The notes below the pieces were generated by a model. That model saw only the letters and a program-made list of their open reading frames with translations. It did not search any database and was not told the DNA's origin. Made by a program: the position numbers and the translations under genes. Positions 16,927 to 25,618 of a stretch of DNA of 64,000 nucleotides are shown piece by piece; positions within the stretch are counted from its first letter, which is position 1, and every line of letters starts with the position of its first letter. This DNA is from Eisenbergiella tayi (GTDB lineage Bacteria > Bacillota > Clostridia > Lachnospirales > Lachnospiraceae): the NCBI RefSeq assembly GCF_001881565.1, contig NZ_MPDJ01000005.1, forward strand, positions 709,347-773,346, in the 5' to 3' direction.

Positions 16927-18174
16927 TCACCAATTGAGGTTATTTTCAAATTCTACCGAAGCGCTGTCTTTAACGACTTCGCCAATCGGATAGCATTCAT
17001 AGAAATTTGATATTGCTTTTGATATTATGGTTTCTGCCTGTGCTTCCACTACGATAACAAGACCCACACCACAGTTAAAGGTCCTGAGCATTTCATTTTC
17101 TGCGACATTCCCGTTGGATTTGATATATTTAAAAACAGGTGGTACGACAATACGCTTCAGATTAATTCTCGCGGATAAACCATCCGGTATAATGCGTGAC
17201 AGATTTCCCTGAATACCTCCGCCTGTAATATGAGCCATCCCATGAACGGAGGGAAGTCCTAAAATTCGTTTTACTGCCCTGTAATAAGGTGTGTGCGGTT
17301 TCATAATCGCCTCAAGGAACGTTTCCGTACCGATCATTTCATTTTGAATCTGCGGCATGGAATCCATCAAAAACCTTACTAAAGAATAGCCGTTTGTATG
17401 TAATCCGTTTGACGCCACCGCGAGTATCTTATCGCCGGCCTGTATTTTAGAACCGTCAATAATTTTTTCTCTGTCGACAATCCCCGCTATGCTTGCGGTT
17501 AATACATAATCTCCTTTGTCGACCACACCGGGCTGTATGGACATTTCGCCGCCGACTAAATCACATTCATTTTCCCGGCAGGACTCGGATATTCCTTTGA
17601 TAATCGATCGGATGGTATCCTTTTCTGCGTTGCCGCAAATAATGGTATCCAGAACGGCAAGCGGCTTTGCTCCCATAACGATAATATCGTTTACAAGATG
17701 ATTGATCATATCATGGCAAATAGATTCGGTAAATCCATATCTCGTGGCAAGCTTTTGCTTGGAACCGGGTTCCTCGGACTTCAAAACAAGCACAGGGTTC
17801 TCAATATCATCAAACCGTACGTCATATAATGAAGCGAAAGGTCCGATCCCATTCAAAACACGCGGATTTTGTGAATGGAGATAAACTGCCATTTCACGCT
17901 TAATCGAATCCGTGTGCGAAATATCCACGCCCGCTTTCTCATATGTCAGCCCCGCATCAAACGAATCCCGTGCATTCAATATCTCATCGGTTGTGGTTCC
18001 CAAAAGACGTGAAAGCGCATAGAGCAATTCAATTGTCGGATACGATATGCCGCTCTCCCATTTTGAAACCGCCTGGAAGGATATATTTAAAGCATCCGCC
18101 ACCTGTTGTTGCGTGAATCCTTTCGCTTTTCGTTTGTCCGCTATAAATGCCGCTATCTTCTTGTTATCAAGCAT
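16927..18174 (-). CDS. purM: AIR synthetase (PurM) with N-terminal XRE-type HTH
   Basis: About 415 residues from ATG 18174, which has GGGAGGTG just upstream. Residues 1-65 form an XRE helix-turn-helix (KAKGFTQQQVADALNISFQAVSKWE, then a STPTIELLYALSRLL-like helix). The rest is phosphoribosylformylglycinamidine cyclo-ligase, with DIIVMGAKPLAVLD, the LVGGEMSIQPG segment, ASNGLHTNGYSLVR and AHITGGGIQGNLSRIIP matching the family. It makes AIR from FGAM. A DNA-binding domain fused to a purine enzyme is unusual and suggests self-regulation. purC follows directly. Confidence 0.9.
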   Translation of the reverse strand: MLDNKKIAAFIADKRKAKGFTQQQVADALNISFQAVSKWESGISYPTIELLYALSRLLGTTTDEILNARDSFDAGLTYEKAGVDISHTDSIKREMAVYLHSQNPRVLNGIGPFASLYDVRFDDIENPVLVLKSEEPGSKQKLATRYGFTESICHDMINHLVNDIIVMGAKPLAVLDTIICGNAEKDTIRSIIKGISESCRENECDLVGGEMSIQPGVVDKGDYVLTASIAGIVDREKIIDGSKIQAGDKILAVASNGLHTNGYSLVRFLMDSMPQIQNEMIGTETFLEAIMKPHTPYYRAVKRILGLPSVHGMAHITGGGIQGNLSRIIPDGLSARINLKRIVVPPVFKYIKSNGNVAENEMLRTFNCGVGLVIVVEAQAETIISKAISNFYECYPIGEVVKDSASVEFENNLNW

Positions 18175-18318
18175 CAAAATCACCTCCCTTGCTGAAATTA
18201 TAGCATGGCTATGCGAATCTACAATAACCGGATATTTGATATATCGTTCTTCTTTCAACCTGTGGTAGAGCTGTGCGTTGTCGAACTGTATGCATTCCAA
18301 ACAGCAAAGCAACGCAAT

Positions 18319-19239
18319 TCAGTTATTCCGGATAATCGAATAATCTTCCGTATATTCTCCTGTCTCTAAATTATAAATTAGAATCTGATATGGCTTATCT
18401 AACGAAATCCAAACAGCAAAATTCTGAGGTTCAAAATCGCCGTCTGTGATTAGTTGATTGTTAAATCGCCAGTATGATGCGTTTTCGCCAACCACAGTGT
18501 CAACATAATAACATATACCTTCTATTCCATTTACATATTCTATTCCACTAATATAACTTAAAGCATCTTTGACTTTATCCAGTTCAGGTAAACGGCTATA
18601 TATTTCATCTTCTAATTCTGCCAGCTTTTCGTAGTGATCGTTTTCCCAGCTATATACTTCCAGCCTGTCATACTCCGGACTCGCAAGATAAGCCGTCTTC
18701 CCCTTCATATCGGGAATTGAAATGGTAAAATCTGTCTTTTTCAGCTGGAATGGTAAGGTTTCTGCTCCATAAACAAGTACATGGACTACATCAGCTTCTT
18801 CTTTACTCTCTTCCCATACGACACGGCTGATATGGTAAGATGACAGATTAATCGTGCCGCTTATAGTAAGAGATTCTGTTTTTTCATCGTATGAAATGTC
18901 TGTGGCATTCACTTCATGTGATGATAAAAGTTCACCTATCACAAAAACTTTCAAAAAGATAGATAATAGAAGCAGTGTCAATAACCCTGCAAAAATTCCA
19001 ATCGTTATTTTTAATTTTTTTGTATGCTGCTGTACCTTCTTAAAACCGTCCAGTGCAAGAGTTTCATTTAGTTCTTCTTCTGAGTTCAAGCCCTCCTTCA
19101 TTTCCAAATAAACATGATTACATTTTTCACATTCCTCTAAATGTTCTTTCACCACGCGTGTTCCTGTTTCGCTTAATATCTCATCAATATAACCGGGAAG
19201 CAAATCCTGGATAATGTCACAAGGATAATTTTCATTCAT
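18319..19239 (-). CDS. Zinc-finger anti-sigma factor
   Basis: A 306-residue protein. The N-terminal cytoplasmic part has an H-x3-C-x2-C zinc-binding anti-sigma motif (EHLEECEKC, near residue 33). One membrane helix at about 78-100 (ITIGIFAGLLTLLLLSIFLKVFVIG region) is followed by an extracellular domain of about 200 residues without a recognised fold. It overlaps the upstream sigma gene by 8 bp, so the pair is translationally coupled; it should hold the sigma factor at the membrane until a surface signal arrives. Confidence 0.88.
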   Translation of the reverse strand: MNENYPCDIIQDLLPGYIDEILSETGTRVVKEHLEECEKCNHVYLEMKEGLNSEEELNETLALDGFKKVQQHTKKLKITIGIFAGLLTLLLLSIFLKVFVIGELLSSHEVNATDISYDEKTESLTISGTINLSSYHISRVVWEESKEEADVVHVLVYGAETLPFQLKKTDFTISIPDMKGKTAYLASPEYDRLEVYSWENDHYEKLAELEDEIYSRLPELDKVKDALSYISGIEYVNGIEGICYYVDTVVGENASYWRFNNQLITDGDFEPQNFAVWISLDKPYQILIYNLETGEYTEDYSIIRNN

Positions 19240-19741
19240 ACTTTTTCAACTCCTCTCTTATTTTTTGTTTTGCCCGATAAAATACAGTTCTGCTCCAATT
19301 CTCACTCTTTCCTAAAATTTCTCCTATTTCACGGAAAGACAGTTCCCCCGTAATTCGATACAAAACCACTTCTCGTTCCCGTTCCGGCAGGAGATGAATT
19401 TCTCGATAAAGTTCTATTTTACTTTCTTGTTTCAGTATACTGGTTTCACCATTTGGTGCAGAATCATCGGTTAAGTAATCTACTAATTCTACCGTTTCTA
19501 TCTGCTTTTTTTTACGAAGTTCCTGATAGAGTATATGCTTGGCTATCTGACAAAGCCATACAGACAGCTTACAGGTACCATCATACCGTGAAATAGAATT
19601 TACCGCCCGCAAAAACGTTTCCTGCATGAGTTCTTGAGACCATTCTGCGTCATGTGTATGAGAATACAAAAAGCGATAAACTAATTTCTCATATTCCCTA
19701 TAGACAGAATCCATATCTATGCTCTTGTCGTATTTCTCCAT
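19232..19741 (-). CDS. ECF RNA polymerase sigma factor
   Basis: A 169-residue sigma-70 family factor of the extracytoplasmic-function type. Region 2 includes QELMQETFLRAVNSI and the region 4 HTH includes LSFREIGEILGKSENWSRTVFYRAKQKI. It is immediately followed by its anti-sigma gene. Target genes are not evident in the window. Confidence 0.92.
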   Translation of the reverse strand: MEKYDKSIDMDSVYREYEKLVYRFLYSHTHDAEWSQELMQETFLRAVNSISRYDGTCKLSVWLCQIAKHILYQELRKKKQIETVELVDYLTDDSAPNGETSILKQESKIELYREIHLLPEREREVVLYRITGELSFREIGEILGKSENWSRTVFYRAKQKIREELKKYE

Positions 19742-20114
19742 CTATTCACCTCCTGTCCGCAAAAATACCGTTCACAAATCCGCTCTATTAATGAATCATT
19801 ACTTATACCACTTATATCACATAATAGAGCCCTCTGTTACAAGCTAAAGTAAATATTTTTATTAACTTTTTGGATTTACAGATTCTAATATTATGTGCTT
19901 TTATAGATCTGTGGGATGATGCGGAAGCTGTCGATCAAATTCTTAAATTCTTTATGGAACATAATCATTTATTCGATGATTTTTTATTTTTCTACAAAAT
20001 AAAATCGGCAGTCCCTGCACTAAAAGGTACTGTCGATTTTCTAATTTTTATTGTATCAAAATATTATCACATAAAGATTCATAATTTCGTTATCTCCCAC
20101 AAGCCACCTGCTAA
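19742..20114. other. Intergenic stretch upstream of the sigma factor
   Basis: A 370-bp AT-rich stretch. It holds the sigma-factor promoter and the terminator at 20001-20040. A short open frame on the + strand crosses the terminator and is not supported as a gene. Confidence 0.55.
20001..20040. terminator. Terminator-like hairpin
   Basis: AAAATCGGCAGTCCCT at 20001-20015 pairs with AGGTACTGTCGATTTT ending at 20040, with one wobble and one mismatch. A- and T-runs on both sides suit a terminator for the broken Fic gene or for the opposite strand. Confidence 0.6.
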
Positions 20115-20723
20115 TCACGAAGGCAATTCAACCAGAATCTCCCATCTGCCATTACGTTTTCCATTCATTCGTCGTATATATTGCTTGTCCTGCAGCATTG
20201 CCATTTTATTTTTCACCGTACGGTCTGATTTTCCAATCTTTACAGCAATTTCTTTTTGTGTAATGGCAGGATCTTCAGCAATCAGTCTGAGAATAGCAAG
20301 CTCTTCCAAAGTGAAATTCAAAGTGAAATTTTTTCCCTTTAGAACATTCTTCATTTCACTTTGAAAATCCCCTGTTTCCAACGTCGATTCGTAATCCACA
20401 TGAATATAACGATTTTTCAATTCATAATTTGTATTCAACAAAAGATTACTAAAAAATAATTCCAGATATTCGGTTGTCGCATGAATTCCATTTTTCAGAT
20501 TATTATAATTAGCCCGTACCAATGCGTTTCGGAAATACCATGAATGTTCTGCAAACACATCATTACTTACTTCCAAACCAAAAGTCTTCATATATTTAAT
20601 GACGAAGACAGCAGTCGTCCTTGTATTCCCTTCACAAAAAGGATGGATTTGCCAGATATCAGAGGTAAATTTTGCCAGATGCTTCACCGATTCCTGAAGT
20701 GACAAGCCCCCTTCAGTACCCAC
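20115..20723 (-). pseudogene. Fic family protein, 5' end missing
   Basis: About 200 codons that encode the C-terminal part of a Fic protein: the core motif is I-H-P-F-C-E-G-N-T-R-T, followed by a winged-helix-like tail (PAITQKEIAVKIGKSDRTVKNKM). The N-terminal helices that normally precede the core are absent. The only possible start is a GTG with no ribosome-binding site, and an in-frame stop lies a few codons upstream. It begins only about 10 bp after the antitoxin-like gene stops, so a deletion probably removed its 5' part. Confidence 0.65.
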
Positions 20724-20733
20724 TCTCTTTTGG

Positions 20734-21003
20734 TTATGTTATATGGTCTGATTCTCCCTGCACCTCTAAACGCTCCGAACGCTCTTCATAGTAGTTTTGT
20801 ATTCTTCTCTGGGCTTCATTAATACTTATTTTTCCCTCAATATGTCCTTTGGCTGTATCCAACAGGTAATCAGAAGTTTTGAGACCATCCACATCCTGCA
20901 GTCCGATTGCAGTCTGCCATATTTCGCATTTTTCTGTCTGTTCCGGTTCCCCCTGCCGGATATATTCTTCAAGCTCAAACTGCCATTTTTTTTCTTCGGG
21001 CAT
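20734..21003 (-). CDS. Small Fic-associated antitoxin-like protein (VbhA-like)
   Basis: An 89-residue protein starting at ATG 21003 after GAGGT. Its C-terminal half (GLKTSDYLLDTAKGHIEGKISINEAQRR) resembles the helix-rich VbhA-type antitoxin region, with an I-E-G that would fit the Fic inhibitory motif, although the Ser/Thr four residues earlier is replaced by Lys. It precedes the truncated Fic gene, as antitoxins usually precede their toxins. With the toxin broken it may now be an orphan. Confidence 0.6.
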   Translation of the reverse strand: MPEEKKWQFELEEYIRQGEPEQTEKCEIWQTAIGLQDVDGLKTSDYLLDTAKGHIEGKISINEAQRRIQNYYEERSERLEVQGESDHIT

Positions 21004-21182
21004 GTTTTATACCTCTTTCTGAAAATCTTCTTGTTATTAATCTTATTAAAATTCAGTATATCATAAATAATCTCAAAGGGTCATCTGTAACAATTCTTCC
21101 GCCATGGCCGGAATCTCTGACTAACTTTCTAAGAGAATCCACATTATATGCTTCGATATTCATCCCGAAAATTCCCTTTCAC

Positions 21183-23204
21183 TCATCTCAATCCAAGAAC
21201 CCTCTCCAACACCTCAAATACTACCATCTCTTTCCCTACACTCTTCGCCAGTCCCCGCACTCCTTCCAGCGCCTTCATCCGTCCCTTCTTACTTTCTCTT
21301 TCGTTCAGCAGATAATAAATCTCCTGCTGCATGCTCCACGGCAGTTCATAAATTTGCTCATCCCCGTCCAGTTCATCCGGAGTGATATCACTATCCTCAT
21401 CTACCGCAATAGTAAAAGGCTCCTTCCCCGTCCGCCGTGCGAGACTCGTCCTGCTGCAGCCTTTCAAACAGGCCAGGGGCGTATCCAGCCAGCACTGTGC
21501 CATATCTATCCAGATCATTGCAAGCTGCAGCATATTCATAGGGTCTTCCGGCTCATCTGTCATAATTTCCTCAATAATATAAAGTAATTCGTCCAGTTCC
21601 AGCCCCGATACTGTTTCCTGATATAGCTCCGGTAAAAATTCCTCCAGCGCCTCCGGCAGTAAAACTTCCAGATTTACCAGAATTTCCCCCAAATCTTCCC
21701 AAGCGGGAACAAAGCCGCCGATACCCTCCTTCCATTTTAAAAGCTGTTTATTTTTAAAATCAGCATACTCCAGTCCCTGTCCATACTCTTTCATCTGTTC
21801 CAGAACCTGCTCTGCATCCAGTCCGCCAAAGGAAACAAAAGATGTAACCCTATTATCAATAAGACATTCTCCCGTTTCATATTTCCCAAATAAACGTCCG
21901 TCAAGATAAACATACCTCATCAGGTCTTCATAAGCTATCGATCCGAACGCTTTCTGATATTTCTCATGAAGGGCGCTCGATTCCATAAATCCATAACTCT
22001 GCATCAGATAAAAAATGCCGTCCGTAATCAATTTTTTAGTACTGTAAAACTGGTGCAGTCTGTTTGACTTCAAGAACTGAAGCAGGATTTCATTTCCTTT
22101 TGCAGCGGAAATATCCATTCTGTTTTTACCGGACTTTTTATATATCTTTACATCCCAAAGTCCCCATGTACACAACACGACCAGACTTTTTTCAGAAATG
22201 GCAGGAAAAAACTCACCTACATTCTTTTCCACACTCAAAAGATAATTCTGCACCGTTATTTCATCCATAAAAATAAGATAATATTCGGGATGAGCCTGCA
22301 GCACTTCTAAAATAGCCTGCTCTGTGTCTTTTTTGCTTCTGCTTTCTCCCGGAGGAATCATCAGATATTTTGCATAATCATTAATTAACTGTTCTGCGCC
22401 CTGTGCCAGAAGCTCTTCCTGAGTAATATTACTTTCACATTTACAAAAATAAAAATCCGGCAGTTCTTCTTCTATATCTGTTTCGCCTGTTTCAAAATTA
22501 AAAACAAATTGTCCCTCATTGGACTGCTGTCCTTCCTTTATCTGCCTGGCTGACCCTGAAAGCTTCTGCAGCTTATCCATTTCTTCGTAAAAATTATGTA
22601 TCTCTTCTATCTTCAGTTCCAGGGCTGATTTTTTCTTTGGCCGCTGTATCTTTTGTTTCAGCCCCATTTTCTTCATAAAGTCATCTAACAGAACTTCCGT
22701 TACCAGTATATCCTCTCCGGCTTCCCCCGCAAAAACTTCGCAGAAACAGTTCTCCTTAAGCAAAGAATTTACTCTTTCCTCGTCATAAATCTCACTGCTT
22801 TCCTCTCCGTACCATGCACCGCCGCTGTCTTCTGCCATATTGCCGCGTTTATGTTTAACCACTGTCGGATAACGTTTCTCATAATCCTCCAGTTCTTTTT
22901 CCAAAACAATTTTATGGCGCCAGTCATCACCAAAATCATAAGTATACCTTATCCATCCGGCTTTCAAATAGGAATCCGCACACACATCCTTTTCATCCAA
23001 ATCTGCATCCGCATACTCCGTATCACTGATTCTTACCCTGCTTCTCTGAAAAGAAAAATCATGCAGATGCTCTTCCTGCCATCCAAACACAATCTGAAGA
23101 ATAACATGCAAATCAGCAAAGGACAGCTGATCCGGCAGCAATATCCTGCGCCATAAAGGCGGCTGCGCCCCTTCCAACACCACTTTTACCTGAAATCCTG
23201 CCAT
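21183..23204 (-). CDS. Large protein with pRiA4b ORF-3-like domain
   Basis: About 673 residues from ATG 23204 (AGGAAGGG upstream), 14 bp after the TetR stop. The N-terminal 190 residues match the plasmid pRiA4b ORF-3-like domain (PPLWRRILLPDQLSFADLHVILQIVFGW, then YTYDFGDDWRHKIVLE). The remaining 480 residues are helical and hydrophilic with no motif I recognise. The biochemical role of this domain family is unknown. The tight spacing suggests co-expression with the TetR gene. Confidence 0.75.
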   Translation of the reverse strand: MAGFQVKVVLEGAQPPLWRRILLPDQLSFADLHVILQIVFGWQEEHLHDFSFQRSRVRISDTEYADADLDEKDVCADSYLKAGWIRYTYDFGDDWRHKIVLEKELEDYEKRYPTVVKHKRGNMAEDSGGAWYGEESSEIYDEERVNSLLKENCFCEVFAGEAGEDILVTEVLLDDFMKKMGLKQKIQRPKKKSALELKIEEIHNFYEEMDKLQKLSGSARQIKEGQQSNEGQFVFNFETGETDIEEELPDFYFCKCESNITQEELLAQGAEQLINDYAKYLMIPPGESRSKKDTEQAILEVLQAHPEYYLIFMDEITVQNYLLSVEKNVGEFFPAISEKSLVVLCTWGLWDVKIYKKSGKNRMDISAAKGNEILLQFLKSNRLHQFYSTKKLITDGIFYLMQSYGFMESSALHEKYQKAFGSIAYEDLMRYVYLDGRLFGKYETGECLIDNRVTSFVSFGGLDAEQVLEQMKEYGQGLEYADFKNKQLLKWKEGIGGFVPAWEDLGEILVNLEVLLPEALEEFLPELYQETVSGLELDELLYIIEEIMTDEPEDPMNMLQLAMIWIDMAQCWLDTPLACLKGCSRTSLARRTGKEPFTIAVDEDSDITPDELDGDEQIYELPWSMQQEIYYLLNERESKKGRMKALEGVRGLAKSVGKEMVVFEVLERVLGLR

Positions 23205-23218
23205 TTTCCCTTCCTCTC

Positions 23219-23788
23219 TCACCCGCAAATATCCATCAATTCCGGCCAATACCATACAGAAAACAATTTCTTAATCAATTCCAGCAATTCTTCCGCGGAT
23301 ATCACATCCGGATTCCGTATCCATTCACTCAATGCGGAAAAAACACCTGAATAGTAGATATCCATAATAACATGCTTTTTGTTTTCACAGGATGGATTCG
23401 GTACCCTTTCATCACTCATCTGAATCACAATTTCTTTAATCTGCCTGATAAAATGAGAACGGTTTCTGTCATTCAGCAAAACAGCCAGTTTTTCTTTATG
23501 TGACTGACACATATCTAAAAAACTCCGGAAAAAAACATCGTCAAAATTCCGTTCTCTGACGTTGCCCTTAACCGCTTCAAGCAAATCATCTATCACCATT
23601 TTCTCCATATATTCCAGAACCATAGAGCAATCCGCGAAATATCGGTAAAAAGTTGTACGGTTGTAACCAGCAAGCCTGGCAATCTCTTTTACCGTTACCC
23701 TTTCGATTGGCTTCTCCCGTGCCGCAGAACAAAAAGCCATCACTATTGCCTCTCTTGTTGCATCCGTCATTTCAGGCTGTTTATTCAT
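23219..23788 (-). CDS. TetR-family transcriptional regulator
   Basis: About 189 residues from ATG 23788 (GGTAGG upstream). The N-terminal HTH is typical (VTVKEIARLAGYNRTTFYRYF) and the C-terminal half is a variable ligand domain. It is divergent from the HXXEE membrane protein gene. The 114-bp gap contains GAGACACATCTTG and AAGACACGTGTTG-like elements, including the palindrome ACACGTGT at 23864-23871, a possible operator. Confidence 0.88.
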   Translation of the reverse strand: MNKQPEMTDATREAIVMAFCSAAREKPIERVTVKEIARLAGYNRTTFYRYFADCSMVLEYMEKMVIDDLLEAVKGNVRERNFDDVFFRSFLDMCQSHKEKLAVLLNDRNRSHFIRQIKEIVIQMSDERVPNPSCENKKHVIMDIYYSGVFSALSEWIRNPDVISAEELLELIKKLFSVWYWPELMDICG

Positions 23789-23902
23789 AATACCTACCGT
23801 GAGACACATCTTGAATTATTGTTGCTTGATGTATCATTTCCCTTCTTCTATAATAATCATAAGACACGTGTTGCATAACTTCAATACGAGGAGGACTTCA
23901 AA

Positions 23903-24568
23903 ATGAAAGAAAACCTGCTGCAAAAATGGTGCGACCAGGCTTGGCTGCATTGCATTTACCTGATCGGCATTATCATGGGAAATATACTCCTGATAAAATG
24001 GCCTGTATGGGAGGTTCCGCAAAGACTTATATGCCTGCTAGCAATTATGGTGCCGCTCCATGTATTTGAAGAAAATACCGCTCCCGGCGGTTTCTTCTAT
24101 ATGAACAACCTGGGACAGAAATCAGACGCTCCGCTAGTCTACCCCCAGAACAGACTCACCAATATGTTCACAAACCTCGGCGCCGAATTCATCTTTATCC
24201 TCATGACCGCATTTGCCGTCAGAATAGAGGCTGCTTCTGTTATCGCCGTCGTAATATTTGGCATCGGCGAACTAATCCACCATACCATGGATGGAATCCA
24301 TATGTATAAACGCTACAAAGACAAAGGTAAAAAAACGCTGTATGGACCAGGAACTATTACTTCATACATCTGCCTTTTACCCTTAAGCGTTTACGGATGC
24401 CTCTGGCTGTCGGAAAATCCCTTCACAGCGTCTCAGGCCATCCTTGGAGTTGCTATTGTACTATTTATAATCATCTTCCTGATCCTCATTCCCTTTACCT
24501 TTTCCAAAAGAATTAAGAGCCAGAAATACGCTTTCTCAAGCGCAGGCTATTTTTCCAAATATGAATAA
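23903..24568 (+). CDS. HXXEE-domain membrane protein
   Basis: A 221-residue polytopic membrane protein. The family signature H-V-F-E-E occurs near residue 52 (PLHVFEENTAPGG), and a later GELIHHTMDG carries the conserved His pair. Several hydrophobic segments follow. A GAGGAGG site precedes the ATG. The function of the family is not established. Its divergence from TetR suggests TetR control. Confidence 0.82.
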   Translation: MKENLLQKWCDQAWLHCIYLIGIIMGNILLIKWPVWEVPQRLICLLAIMVPLHVFEENTAPGGFFYMNNLGQKSDAPLVYPQNRLTNMFTNLGAEFIFILMTAFAVRIEAASVIAVVIFGIGELIHHTMDGIHMYKRYKDKGKKTLYGPGTITSYICLLPLSVYGCLWLSENPFTASQAILGVAIVLFIIIFLILIPFTFSKRIKSQKYAFSSAGYFSKYE

Positions 24569-24575
24569 AACCAAT

Positions 24576-24614
24576 AAAAACCTGATGCCGCAATCAACAC
24601 AGCACCAGGTTTTT
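24576..24614. terminator. Bidirectional terminator between convergent genes
   Basis: AAAAACCTGATGC at 24576-24588 pairs with GCACCAGGTTTTT at 24602-24614 across a short loop, between the HXXEE gene and the convergent VOC gene. Confidence 0.75.
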
Positions 24615-24619
24615 CCTTC

Positions 24620-25060
24620 CTACAACAAATTATGCTCTCTAAGGAACTGATACTGTAAGGAATCCGCTTCCATCTGCATCAGCTCAATCCGATTATGATC
24701 CGGATCATGCGTCCAGCACTGCCAGTTCATATCCATTCCCTGTGACACCTGGGAATCAAGCACCCAGCCCGCCTTTACAATCCGATCAGCGATTTCATGA
24801 ATATCCCCCACTTCCAGGCAGGTATGAGAAAATCCGATATTCTCATCCTTATACTCCTGATAATTCACCCCGCCATAAAACAATTCAACGAACTGATTCC
24901 CCCCTGCATAAAGATACACAATCCAAGGCTCCCCCGTCTTCGGATTCTTCAGATCAAATGCCTTTTCAAATCCCAGCACATCCTGATAAAACTGAATTGC
25001 CTTGTCCATATCCGACACATTAAATGCCACATGTGCCAACCCCTTTACCTGTTCTCCCAT
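24620..25060 (-). CDS. VOC (glyoxalase-like) family protein
   Basis: A 146-residue protein from ATG 25060 (AAAGGGG upstream). It has the vicinal-oxygen-chelate fold: LAHVAFNVSDMDKAIQFYQDVLGF at the start, GFSHTCLEVGDI in the middle and HDPDHNRIELMQ at the end. Metal-binding His and Glu residues are present (HVAF, HTCLEV, IELMQ). The substrate is unknown; such proteins cover lyases, dioxygenases and epimerases. Confidence 0.85.
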   Translation of the reverse strand: MGEQVKGLAHVAFNVSDMDKAIQFYQDVLGFEKAFDLKNPKTGEPWIVYLYAGGNQFVELFYGGVNYQEYKDENIGFSHTCLEVGDIHEIADRIVKAGWVLDSQVSQGMDMNWQCWTHDPDHNRIELMQMEADSLQYQFLREHNLL

Positions 25061-25225
25061 ATTTTTCCCCTTTCTTACCTTAAACTCCCGGCCCTGCACA
25101 AACCTCCGCCAGGATCAAACTAATTTACGTTCTACATTATACACCCATATAATAACAATTTCCACATTTATCTGTACCTCCCCTTTTACAAACACTCTTT
25201 CTCCCCAACCTTCCCACTTCACCAA

Positions 25226-25593
25226 GACAGGAGGTACATCACAGGGGACTCCCCAGCATTGGGGTATCCGTCTGCTCCCCTCCTTCCCTCTCCTACGTCT
25301 CTGGACGCGTGCCTTATATCTCTCCATGGGCATCTCAAAAAAAGGGCGCAGTTTCTTACCGTTTTATTTCCATAATCTGCTGCCCGCCCTTAGCGGCACT
25401 GTCTGACGACCAACGGGAGGAGTTCAGCCGCGTTGGCCGCTGATTATGAAAATAAAATGGTTAGAAACTGCGCCCTTTTTTTGTCTGCCCATGGAGAGAT
25501 ATAAGGCACGCGTCCAGAGACGGAGGAGAGGGAAGGAGGGGAGCAGACGGATACCCAAATGCGAAGGGAGTCCCCTGTGATGTACCTCCTGTC
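25226..25593. repeat. 368-bp long palindrome (two 152-bp arms)
   Basis: The left arm 25226-25377 and the right arm 25442-25593 are equal-length inverted copies that differ at only a limited number of positions; the 64-bp centre (25378-25441) can fold further (AGCGGC with GCCGCT, CCAACG with CGTTGG). Within the arms GGGCGCAGTTTCT pairs with AGAAACTGCGCCC, next to T7-8 runs, so it can act as a terminator for the alpha-galactosidase operon. It occupies most of the 520-bp gap between 25100 and 25618 and is not protein-coding. It could be a non-autonomous repeat element or a structured RNA. Confidence 0.85.
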
Positions 25594-25618
25594 GCCCTCC
25601 CGCCGGACAACAACGCCC

